Positions 1 to 9,609 of a stretch of 64,000 bases of DNA are shown here, piece after piece. Source of the stretch: Arcticibacterium luteifluviistationis (GTDB lineage Bacteria > Bacteroidota > Bacteroidia > Cytophagales > Spirosomataceae); assembly GCF_003258705.1 (NCBI RefSeq), contig NZ_CP029480.1:3906001-3970000 (forward strand), read 5' to 3'. The notes below the pieces were generated by a model. That model was not told where the DNA came from. It saw only the letters and a program-made list of their open reading frames with translations, and did no database searches. The position numbers were made by a program, and so were the translations under genes. Numbering within the stretch: position 1 is the stretch's first letter; each line of letters starts with the position of its first letter.

Positions 1-1385
1 CCTCCAGCACACTGAAGCCATAAGGCGTTTCCGCTAGAATTATATTTAACTACAAAAACATCTGTCTCCCCTACACTCATCAAACTACTAGAGCCAAAAG
101 TAGCTACACCATTATAATAGCCAGTCACATATACATTACCTACGAGGTCTACGGCTACAGATAAGCCAGAATCACTTAAAGTTCCTCCAGCAGATTGAGC
201 CCACTGAAGAATTCCGTCAGAATTATATTTGGCAATAAAAATATCCCCATCACCCACACTTGTCATATCTACGGTATAAAACGTGGCGGTCTCTTTATAA
301 GCCCCAGTAATATATACATTTCCTGAAGTATCTGTAGCCACCGAACGACCAACATCAAATGACGGACCTCCCCCCGTTCTGAGCCACTGAGAGTTTCCAC
401 TAGCGTCGTATTTGGCAATAAAAACATCTATTCCTCCGCTTGTATAAATATACAATCCTCCAGCATAAAGGTCATTCTCATAACTTCCAGTAACATATAT
501 ATTTCCAGAGCCGTCTACCGCTATTGAGCGACCAATATCATTAAATGCTCCGCCAGCTGATTCTACCCATTGAACCGCACCACCCGAATTATACTTAACC
601 ACAAAAATATCGTTCGAACTTAAGCTCGTCTTGCTTATCCCGCTAAAAGTAGCAGTACCATAATAACTTCCAGTAACATAAACGTTTCCAGCGGCGTCTA
701 AATCTAGGGAATAGCCATAAGCATTGCCAGGACCACCTGCTGATTGCACCCATTGAATTACCCCACTAGCATTATATTTCGCAACAAAAATATCGTTCGC
801 ACCTCCACTAGTTTTGCTTATCCCTCCGAAAGTTGCGGTACCACGAAAATCGCCTGTGATATATATATTTCCAGAGGCATCTAAACTTATGGATCTACCA
901 TTGGCTCGTAGCAAACCTCCAGCAGACTGAACCCATTGAACCGCACCACTTGAATTGTATTTTGCAATAAAAACATCGCTCTCGCCACCACTGGTTTTGC
1001 TAATTCCTCCAAAATTAGCAGTACCCCCAAAAGAACCTGTTACGTAGACATTTCCTGAGCCGTCTACCGCTACCGACTCCCCAGAATCACTAAAATCTAA
1101 TGATGTACCACCAGCCGAAGCAATAAAGGCTGCATCATTCACAGGTTGCTTCGGCAACTGATAAGTGCAAACCCAACGGCTGCCATTATATACTCTCATA
1201 CAATGAAATGTTATATCATACACTTGGTCCCCTTCTACAGGTGAAGCAATTTCCAAAATATCGCTGTACGAGATTCTTTGGTAAGTTCCTGAAAGACCCG
1301 GTGTAATACCTCCAGGTGTGATGGTTACATTTTGGGCATGAATAAATGTGCAAGAAATTAGAATAACAAGTAACGTATTTTTCAT
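1..1385 (-). CDS. SBBP (beta-propeller) repeat secreted protein, 3' end outside window
   Basis: An open frame runs from the ATG at 1385 to the left edge with no stop, giving about 461 residues of a protein truncated by the window. Residues 1-18 form a signal peptide ending in HAQ. After about 80 residues, a unit of roughly 60-63 residues repeats about six times, each with a YVTG or YITG strand, a TATFGG-like turn and a W-x-QSAGG segment. This is the SBBP pattern, a family forming beta-propellers on exported proteins. The repeats also show in the DNA every 170-190 bases. In this phylum such proteins often end in a type IX secretion domain, but that end is not visible. Function is unknown beyond surface or secreted adhesion-like roles. 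Confidence 0.85.
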   Translation of the reverse strand, partial: MKNTLLVILISCTFIHAQNVTITPGGITPGLSGTYQRISYSDILEIASPVEGDQVYDITFHCMRVYNGSRWVCTYQLPKQPVNDAAFIASAGGTSLDFSDSGESVAVDGSGNVYVTGSFGGTANFGGISKTSGGESDVFIAKYNSSGAVQWVQSAGGLLRANGRSISLDASGNIYITGDFRGTATFGGISKTSGGANDIFVAKYNASGVIQWVQSAGGPGNAYGYSLDLDAAGNVYVTGSYYGTATFSGISKTSLSSNDIFVVKYNSGGAVQWVESAGGAFNDIGRSIAVDGSGNIYVTGSYENDLYAGGLYIYTSGGIDVFIAKYDASGNSQWLRTGGGPSFDVGRSVATDTSGNVYITGAYKETATFYTVDMTSVGDGDIFIAKYNSDGILQWAQSAGGTLSDSGLSVAVDLVGNVYVTGYYNGVATFGSSSLMSVGETDVFVVKYNSSGNALWLQCAG

Positions 1386-1472
1386 TATTAAAGACCTTTT
1401 AGTCAGTTAAATGTAGAACCATCTAACTGCTACACAAAATAAATGAGGAGTCTTTTATAATACGGTAAAATC

Positions 1473-1502
1473 AAAAAAGCATCCGCCCAAATGAGCGAAT
1501 GC
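1473..1502 (-). terminator. Rho-independent terminator downstream of psd
   Basis: On the minus strand the arms GCATTCGC and GCGGATGC form an 8-bp stem with one G-U pair and an 8-base loop, followed by six T residues (plus-strand A-run 1473-1478). It lies 38 bases past the psd stop and separates psd from the SBBP gene. Confidence 0.8.
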
Positions 1503-1539
1503 CTTTTAAAATCAATTAATTTCAGGTCAATTCTTTTAA

Positions 1540-2199
1540 TCAAGCCAACTCCGCAATAACAGTCTCTCCGCCTACAGGTTTGTCGTCTAATTTACAAAGG
1601 ATTTTAGCGTCTAGAGGCAAGAAGATATCTACTCTGGAGCCAAATTTTATGAAGCCAAATTCAGAACCTTGTGTGGCTACTTGACCTTCTTCTGCATACG
1701 TAACTATACGTCTTGCCATGGCTCCGGCTATTTGCCTGAAAAGTATTTCGGTACCATTCTCATGTTTTACCACTACCGTGCTACGTTCGTTTTCTGTACT
1801 TGACTTTGGGTGCCATGCTACCAAATATTTACCTGCATGGTATTTACAGTAACTCACCACACCAGAAAGTGGGAAGAAATTTATATGCACATTAATAGGC
1901 GACATGAAAATAGAGACTTGCCTTCTTGGTCCTTTGAAATATTCTGTTTCTACTACTTCTTCTATTACCACTACTTTTCCATCTGCTGGAGCAATAATAT
2001 GATTTGAATTCAAAATAGTGTGTCTTGTAGGCTTTCTAAAAAACTGAAGAACTGTCACCATTATAAACAAACTAAAGGCTAGCCACAAGATGTGTAACCA
2101 GTCTGTATCTGGCAGTAAAAATCTTATAATAAGATAAATAGCTAAAGTCCCAAAAAGAGAAATTAGTATTGTGGCCTTGCCTTCTTTATGAAGTGTCAT
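1540..2199 (-). CDS. psd: phosphatidylserine decarboxylase
   Basis: Converts phosphatidylserine to phosphatidylethanolamine at the inner membrane, the last step of PE synthesis. The 219-residue protein is the short bacterial form: two N-terminal membrane segments (about residues 10-55), then the conserved APADGKV segment and a VHINFFPLSG stretch. Near the C-terminus FGSRVD contains the Gly187-Ser188 pair; this family self-cleaves there and turns the Ser into the pyruvoyl cofactor. The frame is open upstream to 2241, but a perfect TATATTTG promoter element lies at 2225-2232, so the ATG at 2199 (MTLHKEG, the usual start in relatives) is chosen. It is a single gene with its own terminator. Confidence 0.93.
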   Translation of the reverse strand: MTLHKEGKATILISLFGTLAIYLIIRFLLPDTDWLHILWLAFSLFIMVTVLQFFRKPTRHTILNSNHIIAPADGKVVVIEEVVETEYFKGPRRQVSIFMSPINVHINFFPLSGVVSYCKYHAGKYLVAWHPKSSTENERSTVVVKHENGTEILFRQIAGAMARRIVTYAEEGQVATQGSEFGFIKFGSRVDIFLPLDAKILCKLDDKPVGGETVIAELA

Positions 2200-2224
2200 C
2201 TTTGAATTGGTAATTTTTGTAAGA

Positions 2225-2232
2225 CAAATATA
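2225..2232 (-). promoter_or_regulatory. -7 promoter element (TATATTTG) of psd
   Basis: Exact match to the Bacteroidota -7 consensus TAnnTTTG on the minus strand, 26 bases before the chosen psd ATG. No good TTTG is seen at the -33 spacing, so only half of the promoter is supported. Confidence 0.55.
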
Positions 2233-2305
2233 ATAGGGCAATTCCGATTTATACGTTCCAACAATATTTTGGCGTTATTTGCAGAGCAAACACTATCAGA
2301 TTTTG

Positions 2306-4858
2306 ATGATTTCAAACGTGCAGTTTTGGCGTATTTGGCCAAATTCCTTAAAAATAGCCCTCGGCATTTTCTTATTTATAATCATTGCTTTAGCTGGCCT
2401 TACCACCTTTTGGGTGCTAAATGATATAGACAATTTTTATGCTTGGGATATAGCCACAGAGCTTCACAAAAAGTTTATCGCCTCTGAAGCCTTTGTGGAA
2501 AAAGGATTGCGATTCACAAATAACGAACTCATCTATTATCTCAAAGAATGGTATTTGCCTTCGGCTGATAATATCAACTCAAATCCCTCTTTAGTGCTAG
2601 TCTCAGCACTGATTTTAGGGCTTAGTCTTATTACCACTTCACTCTCCTTTCAAAACAACCTTTGGTTTCTAGGAAGCTTGATACTCGTTGCTGCTTTTTT
2701 GATTCTGGCAAGAACAGAAATTATTTTTCAAGCGACCAATAACACCCCTTTCCTTATTGCTTTTGCAAGCCTTGGCTTGACTTTTTTTGCCTTTAATTCC
2801 TTCTTAAAGAGAACGGGCTTTTGGCTTCGGTTTTTATGTATTTCTGCTGTTTTTATTGGGCTATTATTTACGGCTATCTCATACTCCAAAATAGACTTCC
2901 CAATAGTTTCACTTGGCAGCTACAGCCTATTATTTGCTTTGCTTTGCCTAGCTATTTTTGTTTTTCTGATAGCTCATGAAATTGTAGTTGGTCTTATTTA
3001 CACCGTTGTTGCTTCATCAGAAAAAGGTAAAAACGCCTTTAAAACCTACCTCGGTATCGGTCTTATTTATCTCTTAAACTGCCTGCTTATTTACCTAGAA
3101 AACATCAGACTTATTGATGACAGCCTCATGGTCATTAGCCCCCTTTTACTGTTTGCGGCATCTAGTGTTTTAGGTATTTGGGGATTCAGAAAGCAATGCG
3201 ATGACATTGGTTTCTTTAGCTTTCAAAGAACGGGTGCTTGGCTATACTTTGGTATGTTTATTATCTCCCTAGCTACCATAGGCTATGTTTACGCTACCGC
3301 AAATGACCCACTCATTGAACTCATAAATGATTACATCGCCATAGCTCATTTATCTCTCGGTATTGTGTTTTTTGGACATGTAATCTTAAATTTTATTGGT
3401 GTTTTCCAGAAAGGGCTAAACGCCTATCTAGTGCTGTACAAACCAAAATTCAGCAGCTTGATCTTGGCCAAGATATTGGCTGTGTTTATCATGGGCTTTT
3501 TCTTGATTCAAAAGAACATTTATGCCTACAATCAATTAAGAGCAGGATTGAACAGTGCAATTGCCGATTTTTATTTGGCCGAAGGCGATAACACCGCAGC
3601 AGAAACTTACTATAAAGAGTCTATCAATTATGACTTTTTTAATCACAAGGCTAACTACGCATTGGCGTCAATGGCAAGAAAAGTAGGCGATGGAGTTACA
3701 GCAGCCTATTTTTTCCGACAAGCCATTCAAAAGAACCCAAGTGAATTTGCCTATGTAGGCTTAAGCCAAAACTTAGAAAACGAAGACCTTTACTTTGACG
3801 CACTTTTTACACTGAGAGAAGGACTTGCCAAATTCCCTAAAAGTGCTGTTTTGAAAACCAACTCTGCCCATCTTTTAGAAAAAGCAAATGTTAGAGATAG
3901 TGTTTTCCTTTATTTAGAAACGGCTTTGCAAGACTGCAAAAGCTGCAACACTGAGAAAGTAAACCTTCAAGCTTTTTGGATTGAAAATGCCATCCCATCA
4001 AAACTAGATTCAGTAAGTAACAAGTTAATTAACGCATCAAACGGCTCTAATTTAGCAAACCAATTAGCTATTGGAAGAATGACTGGTAATCTTAAAAGTC
4101 AGTTAAAAAGCCTTCCAGTGGAAACCAGCCTAAACACCACCCAATTTGCTGAAATATATAATCAAATAAGTCTGCCTGAGAACAAACTAAACAAAGCTGA
4201 CTCCATTTGGGATACATATGCAAACAACCCTGCAAATATTGGTGTTAGAGAAGATTTACTTTACTTAAAAATACTTCAACTTTACGGGCAAGGAGAAAAA
4301 ATAAAGGCCTTAAAACAACTTACTTATCTGGCTCAAGATAGCACAGAAACAGCACTCATGTACCGAAGAAAGTTAGGCTTATGGTACCTCAAAGAAGGGC
4401 TCTATGATAGGTCAGTAGCGTTTTTTGCCGCTTCTGGTGACCGTGGCTCCGCTCAAGTTTTAGAAGAAAACAATTTCAAAACTCATTTGCAACTAAAGCA
4501 GTTTCAGCAGGCCGAGGAATTATTACAAATGGAATTAAACCAAGACACGTACAAAAAACTCTATCGTGAGGCTCCATTTAACCCCTACCTCCTTTCTGAT
4601 ATATCAAATTATTTGACCGAAAACGGAAAGGTCTCAGAAGCCTATACGCTAGTTTTTGATGCTCTTGAATTTAATGACACCAATATTGAACTTTGGAAAA
4701 AGTACGCTTTTCTTGCATTGAAAAATGGCGTGCCTGATTATGCCGAAAACGGCGTCCAAAAATTAAAAGGGCTCATGACTAAAGAAGATTATGCCGCCTT
4801 TTTAAAATCATTTAATCTAGAGAAAACACGTCTCGAAAGAGAGCGAGAAGCTTTTTAA
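2306..4858 (+). CDS. multi-pass membrane protein with TPR-like C-terminal half
   Basis: An 850-residue protein of two halves. Residues 1-410 hold about ten hydrophobic segments, so this half is in the inner membrane. Residues about 420-850 are soluble and helical with tetratricopeptide-like pairs, for example the segments containing FYLAEGDNTAAETYYKESI and KANYALASMARK. TPR arrays usually scaffold protein partners. No enzyme motif was recognised, so the function is open. The frame could begin at a TTG at 2279, but the ATG at 2306 gives a natural N-terminus. It is divergent from psd, with a short shared promoter region, and is followed by an ABC ATPase gene that has its own promoter element. 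Confidence 0.8.
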   Translation: MISNVQFWRIWPNSLKIALGIFLFIIIALAGLTTFWVLNDIDNFYAWDIATELHKKFIASEAFVEKGLRFTNNELIYYLKEWYLPSADNINSNPSLVLVSALILGLSLITTSLSFQNNLWFLGSLILVAAFLILARTEIIFQATNNTPFLIAFASLGLTFFAFNSFLKRTGFWLRFLCISAVFIGLLFTAISYSKIDFPIVSLGSYSLLFALLCLAIFVFLIAHEIVVGLIYTVVASSEKGKNAFKTYLGIGLIYLLNCLLIYLENIRLIDDSLMVISPLLLFAASSVLGIWGFRKQCDDIGFFSFQRTGAWLYFGMFIISLATIGYVYATANDPLIELINDYIAIAHLSLGIVFFGHVILNFIGVFQKGLNAYLVLYKPKFSSLILAKILAVFIMGFFLIQKNIYAYNQLRAGLNSAIADFYLAEGDNTAAETYYKESINYDFFNHKANYALASMARKVGDGVTAAYFFRQAIQKNPSEFAYVGLSQNLENEDLYFDALFTLREGLAKFPKSAVLKTNSAHLLEKANVRDSVFLYLETALQDCKSCNTEKVNLQAFWIENAIPSKLDSVSNKLINASNGSNLANQLAIGRMTGNLKSQLKSLPVETSLNTTQFAEIYNQISLPENKLNKADSIWDTYANNPANIGVREDLLYLKILQLYGQGEKIKALKQLTYLAQDSTETALMYRRKLGLWYLKEGLYDRSVAFFAASGDRGSAQVLEENNFKTHLQLKQFQQAEELLQMELNQDTYKKLYREAPFNPYLLSDISNYLTENGKVSEAYTLVFDALEFNDTNIELWKKYAFLALKNGVPDYAENGVQKLKGLMTKEDYAAFLKSFNLEKTRLEREREAF

Positions 4859-4955
4859 GAAATAACTACCTAGACCGCCCAAGCAAGCTTCTTGACCATC
4901 CATCACGACGCAGCAACATTGGTATAAAATCTTAAAAGGAAGTCGAGCGAAAACC

Positions 4956-4963
4956 TACCTTTG
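4956..4963 (+). promoter_or_regulatory. -7 promoter element (TACCTTTG) of the ABC ATPase gene
   Basis: Exact TAnnTTTG match 28 bases before the ATG at 4991. No clear TTTG was found at the -33 distance. Confidence 0.5.
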
Positions 4964-4990
4964 TAATGATTCAAAATCATTTTGCGAAGC

Positions 4991-5725
4991 ATGAAAATAA
5001 TCGAAACAGACAATATTTCTAAAAGGTATATCATGGGTACTGAAATAGTAGATGCCCTGAAATCCGTCTCTATTTCTATTGACAAAGGCGAATACGTAGC
5101 CTTTATGGGGCCTTCGGGTTCTGGAAAATCTACTTTGATGAATATCATTGGCTGCCTTGACTCCCCTACCGGTGGTAGCTATACCCTTAATGGGAAAGAT
5201 GTTTCTGACATGAGTGAAAACGAATTGGCAGAAATAAGAAACAAAGAGATTGGCTTTGTGTTTCAAACCTTCAACCTTTTACCTCGTCAGTCTTCATTAG
5301 AAAATGTAGCCCTACCGCTTATATATGCTGGTTTTAATAAATCTGCCAGAACAGAACGAGCTCAAAGCGTTTTAGAAAGTGTGGGATTGGGAGACCGCTC
5401 TCATCACAAACCAAACGAACTCTCTGGTGGACAAAGGCAGCGTGTAGCCGTGGCAAGAGCCCTAGTCAATAACCCTTCTATCTTACTGGCCGATGAGCCT
5501 ACAGGAAACTTGGACACTAAGACTTCCTACGAAATAATGGAACTTTTTGAGGAAATTCATACCCAAGGAAATACCATCATAATGGTAACGCACGAAGAGG
5601 ATATTGCTCAATATGCCCATAGGATAATTCGCCTTAGAGATGGACTGGTAGAGTCTGATACGAGAAACGAAAACCCAACAAACCCTAGAGAAATGGCTGC
5701 CAAGCTTGCAGCGGAGAAAGAATAA
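4991..5725 (+). CDS. ABC transporter ATP-binding protein, LolD/MacB type
   Basis: A 244-residue ATPase subunit. Walker [10 protein letters not shown] is at residues 40-48, the Q-loop lies in [10 protein letters not shown], the signature LSGGQRQR and Walker [13 protein letters not shown] follow, and the H-loop is in MVTHEED. The TFNLLP and [12 protein letters not shown] features mark the FtsE/LolD/MacB subfamily, which drives lipoprotein release, antimicrobial efflux or mechanotransmission rather than substrate import. No permease gene is adjacent, so the partner must be elsewhere and the exact role cannot be assigned. The ATG at 4991 is preferred to the TTG at 4982, which lies close to the promoter element. 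Confidence 0.9.
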   Translation: MKIIETDNISKRYIMGTEIVDALKSVSISIDKGEYVAFMGPSGSGKSTLMNIIGCLDSPTGGSYTLNGKDVSDMSENELAEIRNKEIGFVFQTFNLLPRQSSLENVALPLIYAGFNKSARTERAQSVLESVGLGDRSHHKPNELSGGQRQRVAVARALVNNPSILLADEPTGNLDTKTSYEIMELFEEIHTQGNTIIMVTHEEDIAQYAHRIIRLRDGLVESDTRNENPTNPREMAAKLAAEKE

Positions 5726-5873
5726 TAGTGTCTTTTAATCGCATTGAGAAAATCTTAAAACTATAGAGCTACGTTAATCAAGCATTGCGAAGCTTTAAAA
5801 CATTTCCTTAGGAACAGTTTTTTCTTTGTTCAATATTTAAAAGACGTATTCTAAACAATTCAAATTAATCAAA

Positions 5874-6365
5874 ATGAAAAAGTTATTATTCTTAGCAGCC
5901 GCACTACTTTTTGTAGGCACATCAAGTTCCTTTGCCCAGAAAAGCCCTAAAATGACATCATCTGAAGGCAATATATCAGTAACGTACAGTGCTCCATCTG
6001 TAAAGGGCCGTGACATTTTTGGAGGCTTAGTTCCTTATAACGAAGTATGGAGAACAGGTGCTAATAATGCTACCGAAATCACTTTTGCTAAAGATGGCAG
6101 TATAGGTGGAAAGGCCGTTAAAGCTGGCACGTATTCTTTATTTACTATTCCTAAGGCTGATGGCGACTGGACAGTAATTCTTAACCCTACTTTAAAGCAA
6201 TGGGGTTCTTTCAAGTATGGTGAGATTAAAGATGCCGATTTACCACATGTAATGGCCAAAACTTCTAAAACCGCTAGCAACGTAGAGCAGATGAAAATCT
6301 CTGTAGAAGGTGGTAATTTAGTAATTGCTTGGGCTGACACTAAAGCTAGTGTAGCTGTCAAATAA
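5874..6365 (+). CDS. DUF2911 family secreted protein
   Basis: A 163-residue protein with a clear signal peptide (residues 1-21, ending SSFAQ). The mature part matches DUF2911: VKGRDIFGGLVPYNEVWRTGANNATEI, then AGTYSLFTIP, DWTVILN and QWGSFKY. The family is common in Bacteroidota and has no established function; the fold is predicted to be an all-beta periplasmic domain. A diverged paralogue with a membrane anchor is found at 52840-53364. The gene has its own terminator and appears monocistronic. Confidence 0.88.
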   Translation: MKKLLFLAAALLFVGTSSSFAQKSPKMTSSEGNISVTYSAPSVKGRDIFGGLVPYNEVWRTGANNATEITFAKDGSIGGKAVKAGTYSLFTIPKADGDWTVILNPTLKQWGSFKYGEIKDADLPHVMAKTSKTASNVEQMKISVEGGNLVIAWADTKASVAVK

Positions 6366-6390
6366 AGGTTAAACCCTATTTGGTAATTGA

Positions 6391-6419
6391 GACTTCGTCA
6401 AACGGCGAAGTCTTTTTTA
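6391..6419 (+). terminator. Rho-independent terminator after the DUF2911 gene
   Basis: Stem GACTTCG / CGAAGTC with an 8-base loop, followed by six T residues; 26 bases after the stop. Confidence 0.85.
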
Positions 6420-6446
6420 TGCATTAGCTTTCCAATTATTCTTAAC

Positions 6447-6454
6447 TAAATTTG
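6447..6454 (+). promoter_or_regulatory. -7 promoter element (TAAATTTG) of corA
   Basis: Exact TAnnTTTG match 18 bases before the corA ATG at 6473. It overlaps a possible TTG start at 6452, which argues for the ATG. Confidence 0.55.
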
Positions 6455-6472
6455 ACACAACAAACCGTCAAA

Positions 6473-7519
6473 ATGAAGCATAAAACCAAAGTCGGACTTC
6501 CGCCAGGCACTATAAAGTACACCGGTAAAAAGGGTGGAACCCCTCTAACCCTGAATTATGTAGAGTATAATTTGGAATCCTTTAATTCGGAAACTTTCGA
6601 GGAGGTTCGTAAAGCACTCATTCATAAAGCAAATGACAGCCTCACACAGTGGTATGACATTAGAGGTTTGCATGACGAAGCTTTTATTCAACAAATTGGG
6701 GATGTTTTTGAAATACACTCGCTAGCATTAGAAGACATAGCAGATGTGTATAAAAGACCCGAATACACGGAATTTTTAAATGGTCATTTCCTTTCACTAA
6801 AATATTTGCAATACCAGGATGGCATCATTCATATTCAAAACATTTCAGTATACTTTGACCAAGGTTTTGTTCTAACCTTTCAAGAGCATGAAGACGACAT
6901 TTTCAAACCTCTGAGACTTAGAATTCAGAAAGCCCAAGGAAAAATTAGAGCGAAAAAAGCCGACTATCTTGCTTATGCCATTATAGACTTTGTAGTAGAC
7001 AATTATTTCAATGTTTTGGACGAAATAGAAATCAAAACAGAAAAGCTAGAAGAAGCTCTCATGACCGATATTGACTCTTTTGAAAGGTCAGAGGTATTTC
7101 CATTAAAAAAAGATTTACTAAAAGTCAGAAAGGTTATAGCTCCATTACGTGAGGCTCTAAATATGTTTTCAAAGTCTGACTCAGAAGATATAGAAGAGAA
7201 AACGAAGTTATACGTAAGAGACGTTTACGATCATACCATATCTGTGGTAGATAGCCTAGACACCTTACGAGATATTCTTTCGGGAGTTCAGGAAACCCAT
7301 ATTGCGGAGATGGGCATGAAAATGAATAAAGTCATGCAGTTCCTAACCATCATCACTGCTATTTTTGTCCCTATAACCTTCTTAGCGGGTATTTATGGCA
7401 TGAATTTCCAAAACATTCCTGAGCTACAGCACAAAAACGGATACTTCATTTTACTAGGCGTAATGGCTGTGCTTTCTGGTGGAATGTTGATGTATTTTCG
7501 ACGGAAGAAGTGGTTGTAG
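6473..7519 (+). CDS. corA: CorA-family magnesium/cobalt transporter
   Basis: A 348-residue pentameric channel subunit for Mg2+ and other divalent ions. The long N-terminal cytoplasmic domain (about residues 1-285) contains the LEDIADVYKRPEY region typical of CorA, followed by the long coiled stalk helix. Two C-terminal membrane helices carry the selectivity signature GMN in YGMNFQNIPE between them, and a basic tail RRKKWL follows. This domain order and length are standard for the family. It stands alone between two terminators, and no magnesium-sensing leader was seen in the short upstream region. Confidence 0.93.
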   Translation: MKHKTKVGLPPGTIKYTGKKGGTPLTLNYVEYNLESFNSETFEEVRKALIHKANDSLTQWYDIRGLHDEAFIQQIGDVFEIHSLALEDIADVYKRPEYTEFLNGHFLSLKYLQYQDGIIHIQNISVYFDQGFVLTFQEHEDDIFKPLRLRIQKAQGKIRAKKADYLAYAIIDFVVDNYFNVLDEIEIKTEKLEEALMTDIDSFERSEVFPLKKDLLKVRKVIAPLREALNMFSKSDSEDIEEKTKLYVRDVYDHTISVVDSLDTLRDILSGVQETHIAEMGMKMNKVMQFLTIITAIFVPITFLAGIYGMNFQNIPELQHKNGYFILLGVMAVLSGGMLMYFRRKKWL

Positions 7520-7527
7520 AAGAGAGC

Positions 7528-7562
7528 CTTATGTAAAGCTTTTTCCATTTTCTTTACATAAG
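7528..7562. terminator. Inverted repeat between convergent corA and dehydrogenase genes
   Basis: Perfect 11-bp arms CTTATGTAAAG (7528-7538) and CTTTACATAAG (7552-7562) with a 13-base loop. The position between two converging stops suggests a two-way terminator, though neither side has a strong T-run. Confidence 0.5.
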
Positions 7563-7566
7563 AAAA

Positions 7567-8511
7567 TCATAAAGCATTAACCACATTAACAGGCTCACCT
7601 TCTTGCCAAGCCTTAATATTATCTGTCACTATTTTAAATAGTTTTTTTCTGGCTTCTAAAGTAGCCCACGCTACGTGCGGACTTACAATTAGATTTTTCG
7701 CTCCAAAAAGAGGATTGCCATTTGTTGGTGGTTCTTGAGAAACTACGTCAATGGCAGCACCTGCAATAGCTCCACTATCAAGTGCTTTTCTTAAGTCGGC
7801 ATCATTCACCAAAGGCCCTCTTCCCGTATTGACCAGAATGGCCGATTTCTTCATTTTGGCTAAGCTTTCTGAATTGATAAAACCTGCGTTGTCTTCTGTC
7901 AATGGGCAGTGAAGACTCACAAAATCCGATTGACTCAATAATTCATCTAAGTCAACTGTTTTATATTTGGCGTGAGCTTTATTTGATTTACGATTAACCA
8001 AAACATTCATTTCAAAAGCTTCGGCTACCTTAGCCACCTTTTCTCCAATATCTCCAATTCCAACCAAGCCTAAGGTCTTTCCAGCCAACTCTGTCAATGT
8101 AAAGTCATAATAACAGAAATCTGGCGAAGCCACCCATTTGTCTGGATTATTGTGCTCGGCTATTCTGTTAGTAAAGCTTAAAAGCATGGCAAAAACGTGC
8201 TGAGCTACCGACATGGAGCTGTAATTTTTAGCATTGGTGACAGGTATTCCTCTTTGGGCGGCAGCATCTAAATCTACTACATTATAACCCGTGGCCGTAA
8301 CACCAATATATCTCAATTTAGATAGTTGACTAATTATCTTTTCGTCCAAAACAGCTTTATTGGTCAAAACTATGTCGGCGTCTTTTGCTCTTTCCACTAT
8401 TTGGTCATAGGGGGTTCTGTCATACATTTTGAGCGTGCCAATTTGCTCTAATTCCGATAAGTCTAACTCTTCTGGTGTGCTAGTAAATGCATCTAAAAAA
8501 ACGATATTCAT
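7567..8511 (-). CDS. D-2-hydroxyacid dehydrogenase (NAD-dependent)
   Basis: A 314-residue oxidoreductase of the 2-hydroxyacid dehydrogenase family that interconverts 2-oxo acids and D-2-hydroxy acids. The Rossmann motif GLVGIGDIGEKVA sits near residue 147. The catalytic Arg is in NTGRGPLV, the Glu in VVSQEPP and the His in SPHVAWAT. The N-terminal part with GVTATGYNVVDLDAA resembles glycerate dehydrogenase/hydroxypyruvate reductase more than SerA, and there is no ACT regulatory domain. Substrate is therefore inferred to be hydroxypyruvate or glyoxylate, not proven. It is divergent from murB. Confidence 0.85.
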   Translation of the reverse strand: MNIVFLDAFTSTPEELDLSELEQIGTLKMYDRTPYDQIVERAKDADIVLTNKAVLDEKIISQLSKLRYIGVTATGYNVVDLDAAAQRGIPVTNAKNYSSMSVAQHVFAMLLSFTNRIAEHNNPDKWVASPDFCYYDFTLTELAGKTLGLVGIGDIGEKVAKVAEAFEMNVLVNRKSNKAHAKYKTVDLDELLSQSDFVSLHCPLTEDNAGFINSESLAKMKKSAILVNTGRGPLVNDADLRKALDSGAIAGAAIDVVSQEPPTNGNPLFGAKNLIVSPHVAWATLEARKKLFKIVTDNIKAWQEGEPVNVVNAL

Positions 8512-8560
8512 GCTTTCTGATTAGTCTTGGGTAAATTGCATCTAAATACTACAATGCTCA

Positions 8561-9580
8561 ATGCCAAATATACTTAAAAATACCTCTTTAAAAGCTTACA
8601 ATACCTTTGGAATAGAAGCGTCTGCCAAATTGTTTGTGGAGATAAACTCAACCAACGAACTCCTTTATTTACTTGGCAGTGATGAATTTAAGGAAAATGA
8701 AACTTTGATTTTAGGTGGAGGAAGTAATGTTCTTTTGACTCAAAACTTTGATGGACTGGTCTTAAAAAACAACATCAAGGGTATTGAGCTAATTGAAGAA
8801 ACAGAAGACGAAGTGCTTATCAGAGTTGGCTCTGGTGAAGTTTGGCATGCTTTTGTACTTTACTGTGTTGATAAAAATTATGGAGGCATAGAAAACCTTT
8901 CTCTCATCCCTGGTACTGTGGGGGCTGCTCCTATGCAGAACATTGGAGCATATGGTGTAGAAATAAAAGATGTTTTTATGGACTTGGAGGCCATTGACAG
9001 AAAAACAAAAGAAATCAAGAAGTTTGACAAAAATGCTTGTGCCTTCGGTTACCGTGAGAGTGTTTTCAAAAACATTTACAAGAATCAATATTTTATTACT
9101 CACGTAACTTTCAGACTTCAAAAGAATCCAAAATTGCATTTAGAATACGGTGCGATAAAGGACACTTTAAAAGAATTAGAAGTAACCGATCCTAGTATAA
9201 ACGATGTTAGCAAAGCCGTCATAAAAATCAGGCAATCAAAACTTCCTGACCCAGCCGAAATCGGGAATTCAGGTAGCTTTTTCAAAAACCCGATAATTTC
9301 AAAAAATGATTTTGACAGCTTAAAAGCTGAATATCCACAAATACCTTCTTACCCAATAGACAAAACCACAGTAAAAGTGCCCGCAGGCTGGTTAATAGAA
9401 CAGGCCGGATGGAAAGGAAAAACTATAGGCGAGATAGGTGTTCATAAAAACCAGGCTTTGGTATTGGTAAATTATGGCAACGGAAAAGGAGCTGATATTC
9501 AAGCACTCTCAAAAGATATTCAAGCCTCAATTCTTGAAAAATATGGCATTAATCTTCATGCCGAAGTAAATATTATCTAA
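8561..9580 (+). CDS. murB: UDP-N-acetylenolpyruvoylglucosamine reductase
   Basis: A 339-residue FAD enzyme that reduces UDP-GlcNAc-enolpyruvate with NADPH to UDP-MurNAc in peptidoglycan synthesis. The FAD site is shown by LGGGSNVLL (about residue 52) and the segment SLIPGTVGAAPMQNIGAYG. The proton-donor Ser lies in SGSFFKNP (about residue 240), and YRESVFK and the C-terminal GEIGVHKNQALVLVN block are conserved. The YRES region and length point to the type I E. coli-like form. A membrane-protein gene follows after 29 bases and may be cotranscribed. Confidence 0.95.
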   Translation: MPNILKNTSLKAYNTFGIEASAKLFVEINSTNELLYLLGSDEFKENETLILGGGSNVLLTQNFDGLVLKNNIKGIELIEETEDEVLIRVGSGEVWHAFVLYCVDKNYGGIENLSLIPGTVGAAPMQNIGAYGVEIKDVFMDLEAIDRKTKEIKKFDKNACAFGYRESVFKNIYKNQYFITHVTFRLQKNPKLHLEYGAIKDTLKELEVTDPSINDVSKAVIKIRQSKLPDPAEIGNSGSFFKNPIISKNDFDSLKAEYPQIPSYPIDKTTVKVPAGWLIEQAGWKGKTIGEIGVHKNQALVLVNYGNGKGADIQALSKDIQASILEKYGINLHAEVNII

Positions 9581-9609
9581 TTTGGTTTTAGTAACCCTTA
9601 AAACGAACA

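Noticed and set aside
1-1385. Regular repeats that might be a CRISPR array or satellite DNA
   Set aside because: The repeats are long (170-190 bases), diverged at the DNA level and keep an open reading frame with SBBP protein repeats.
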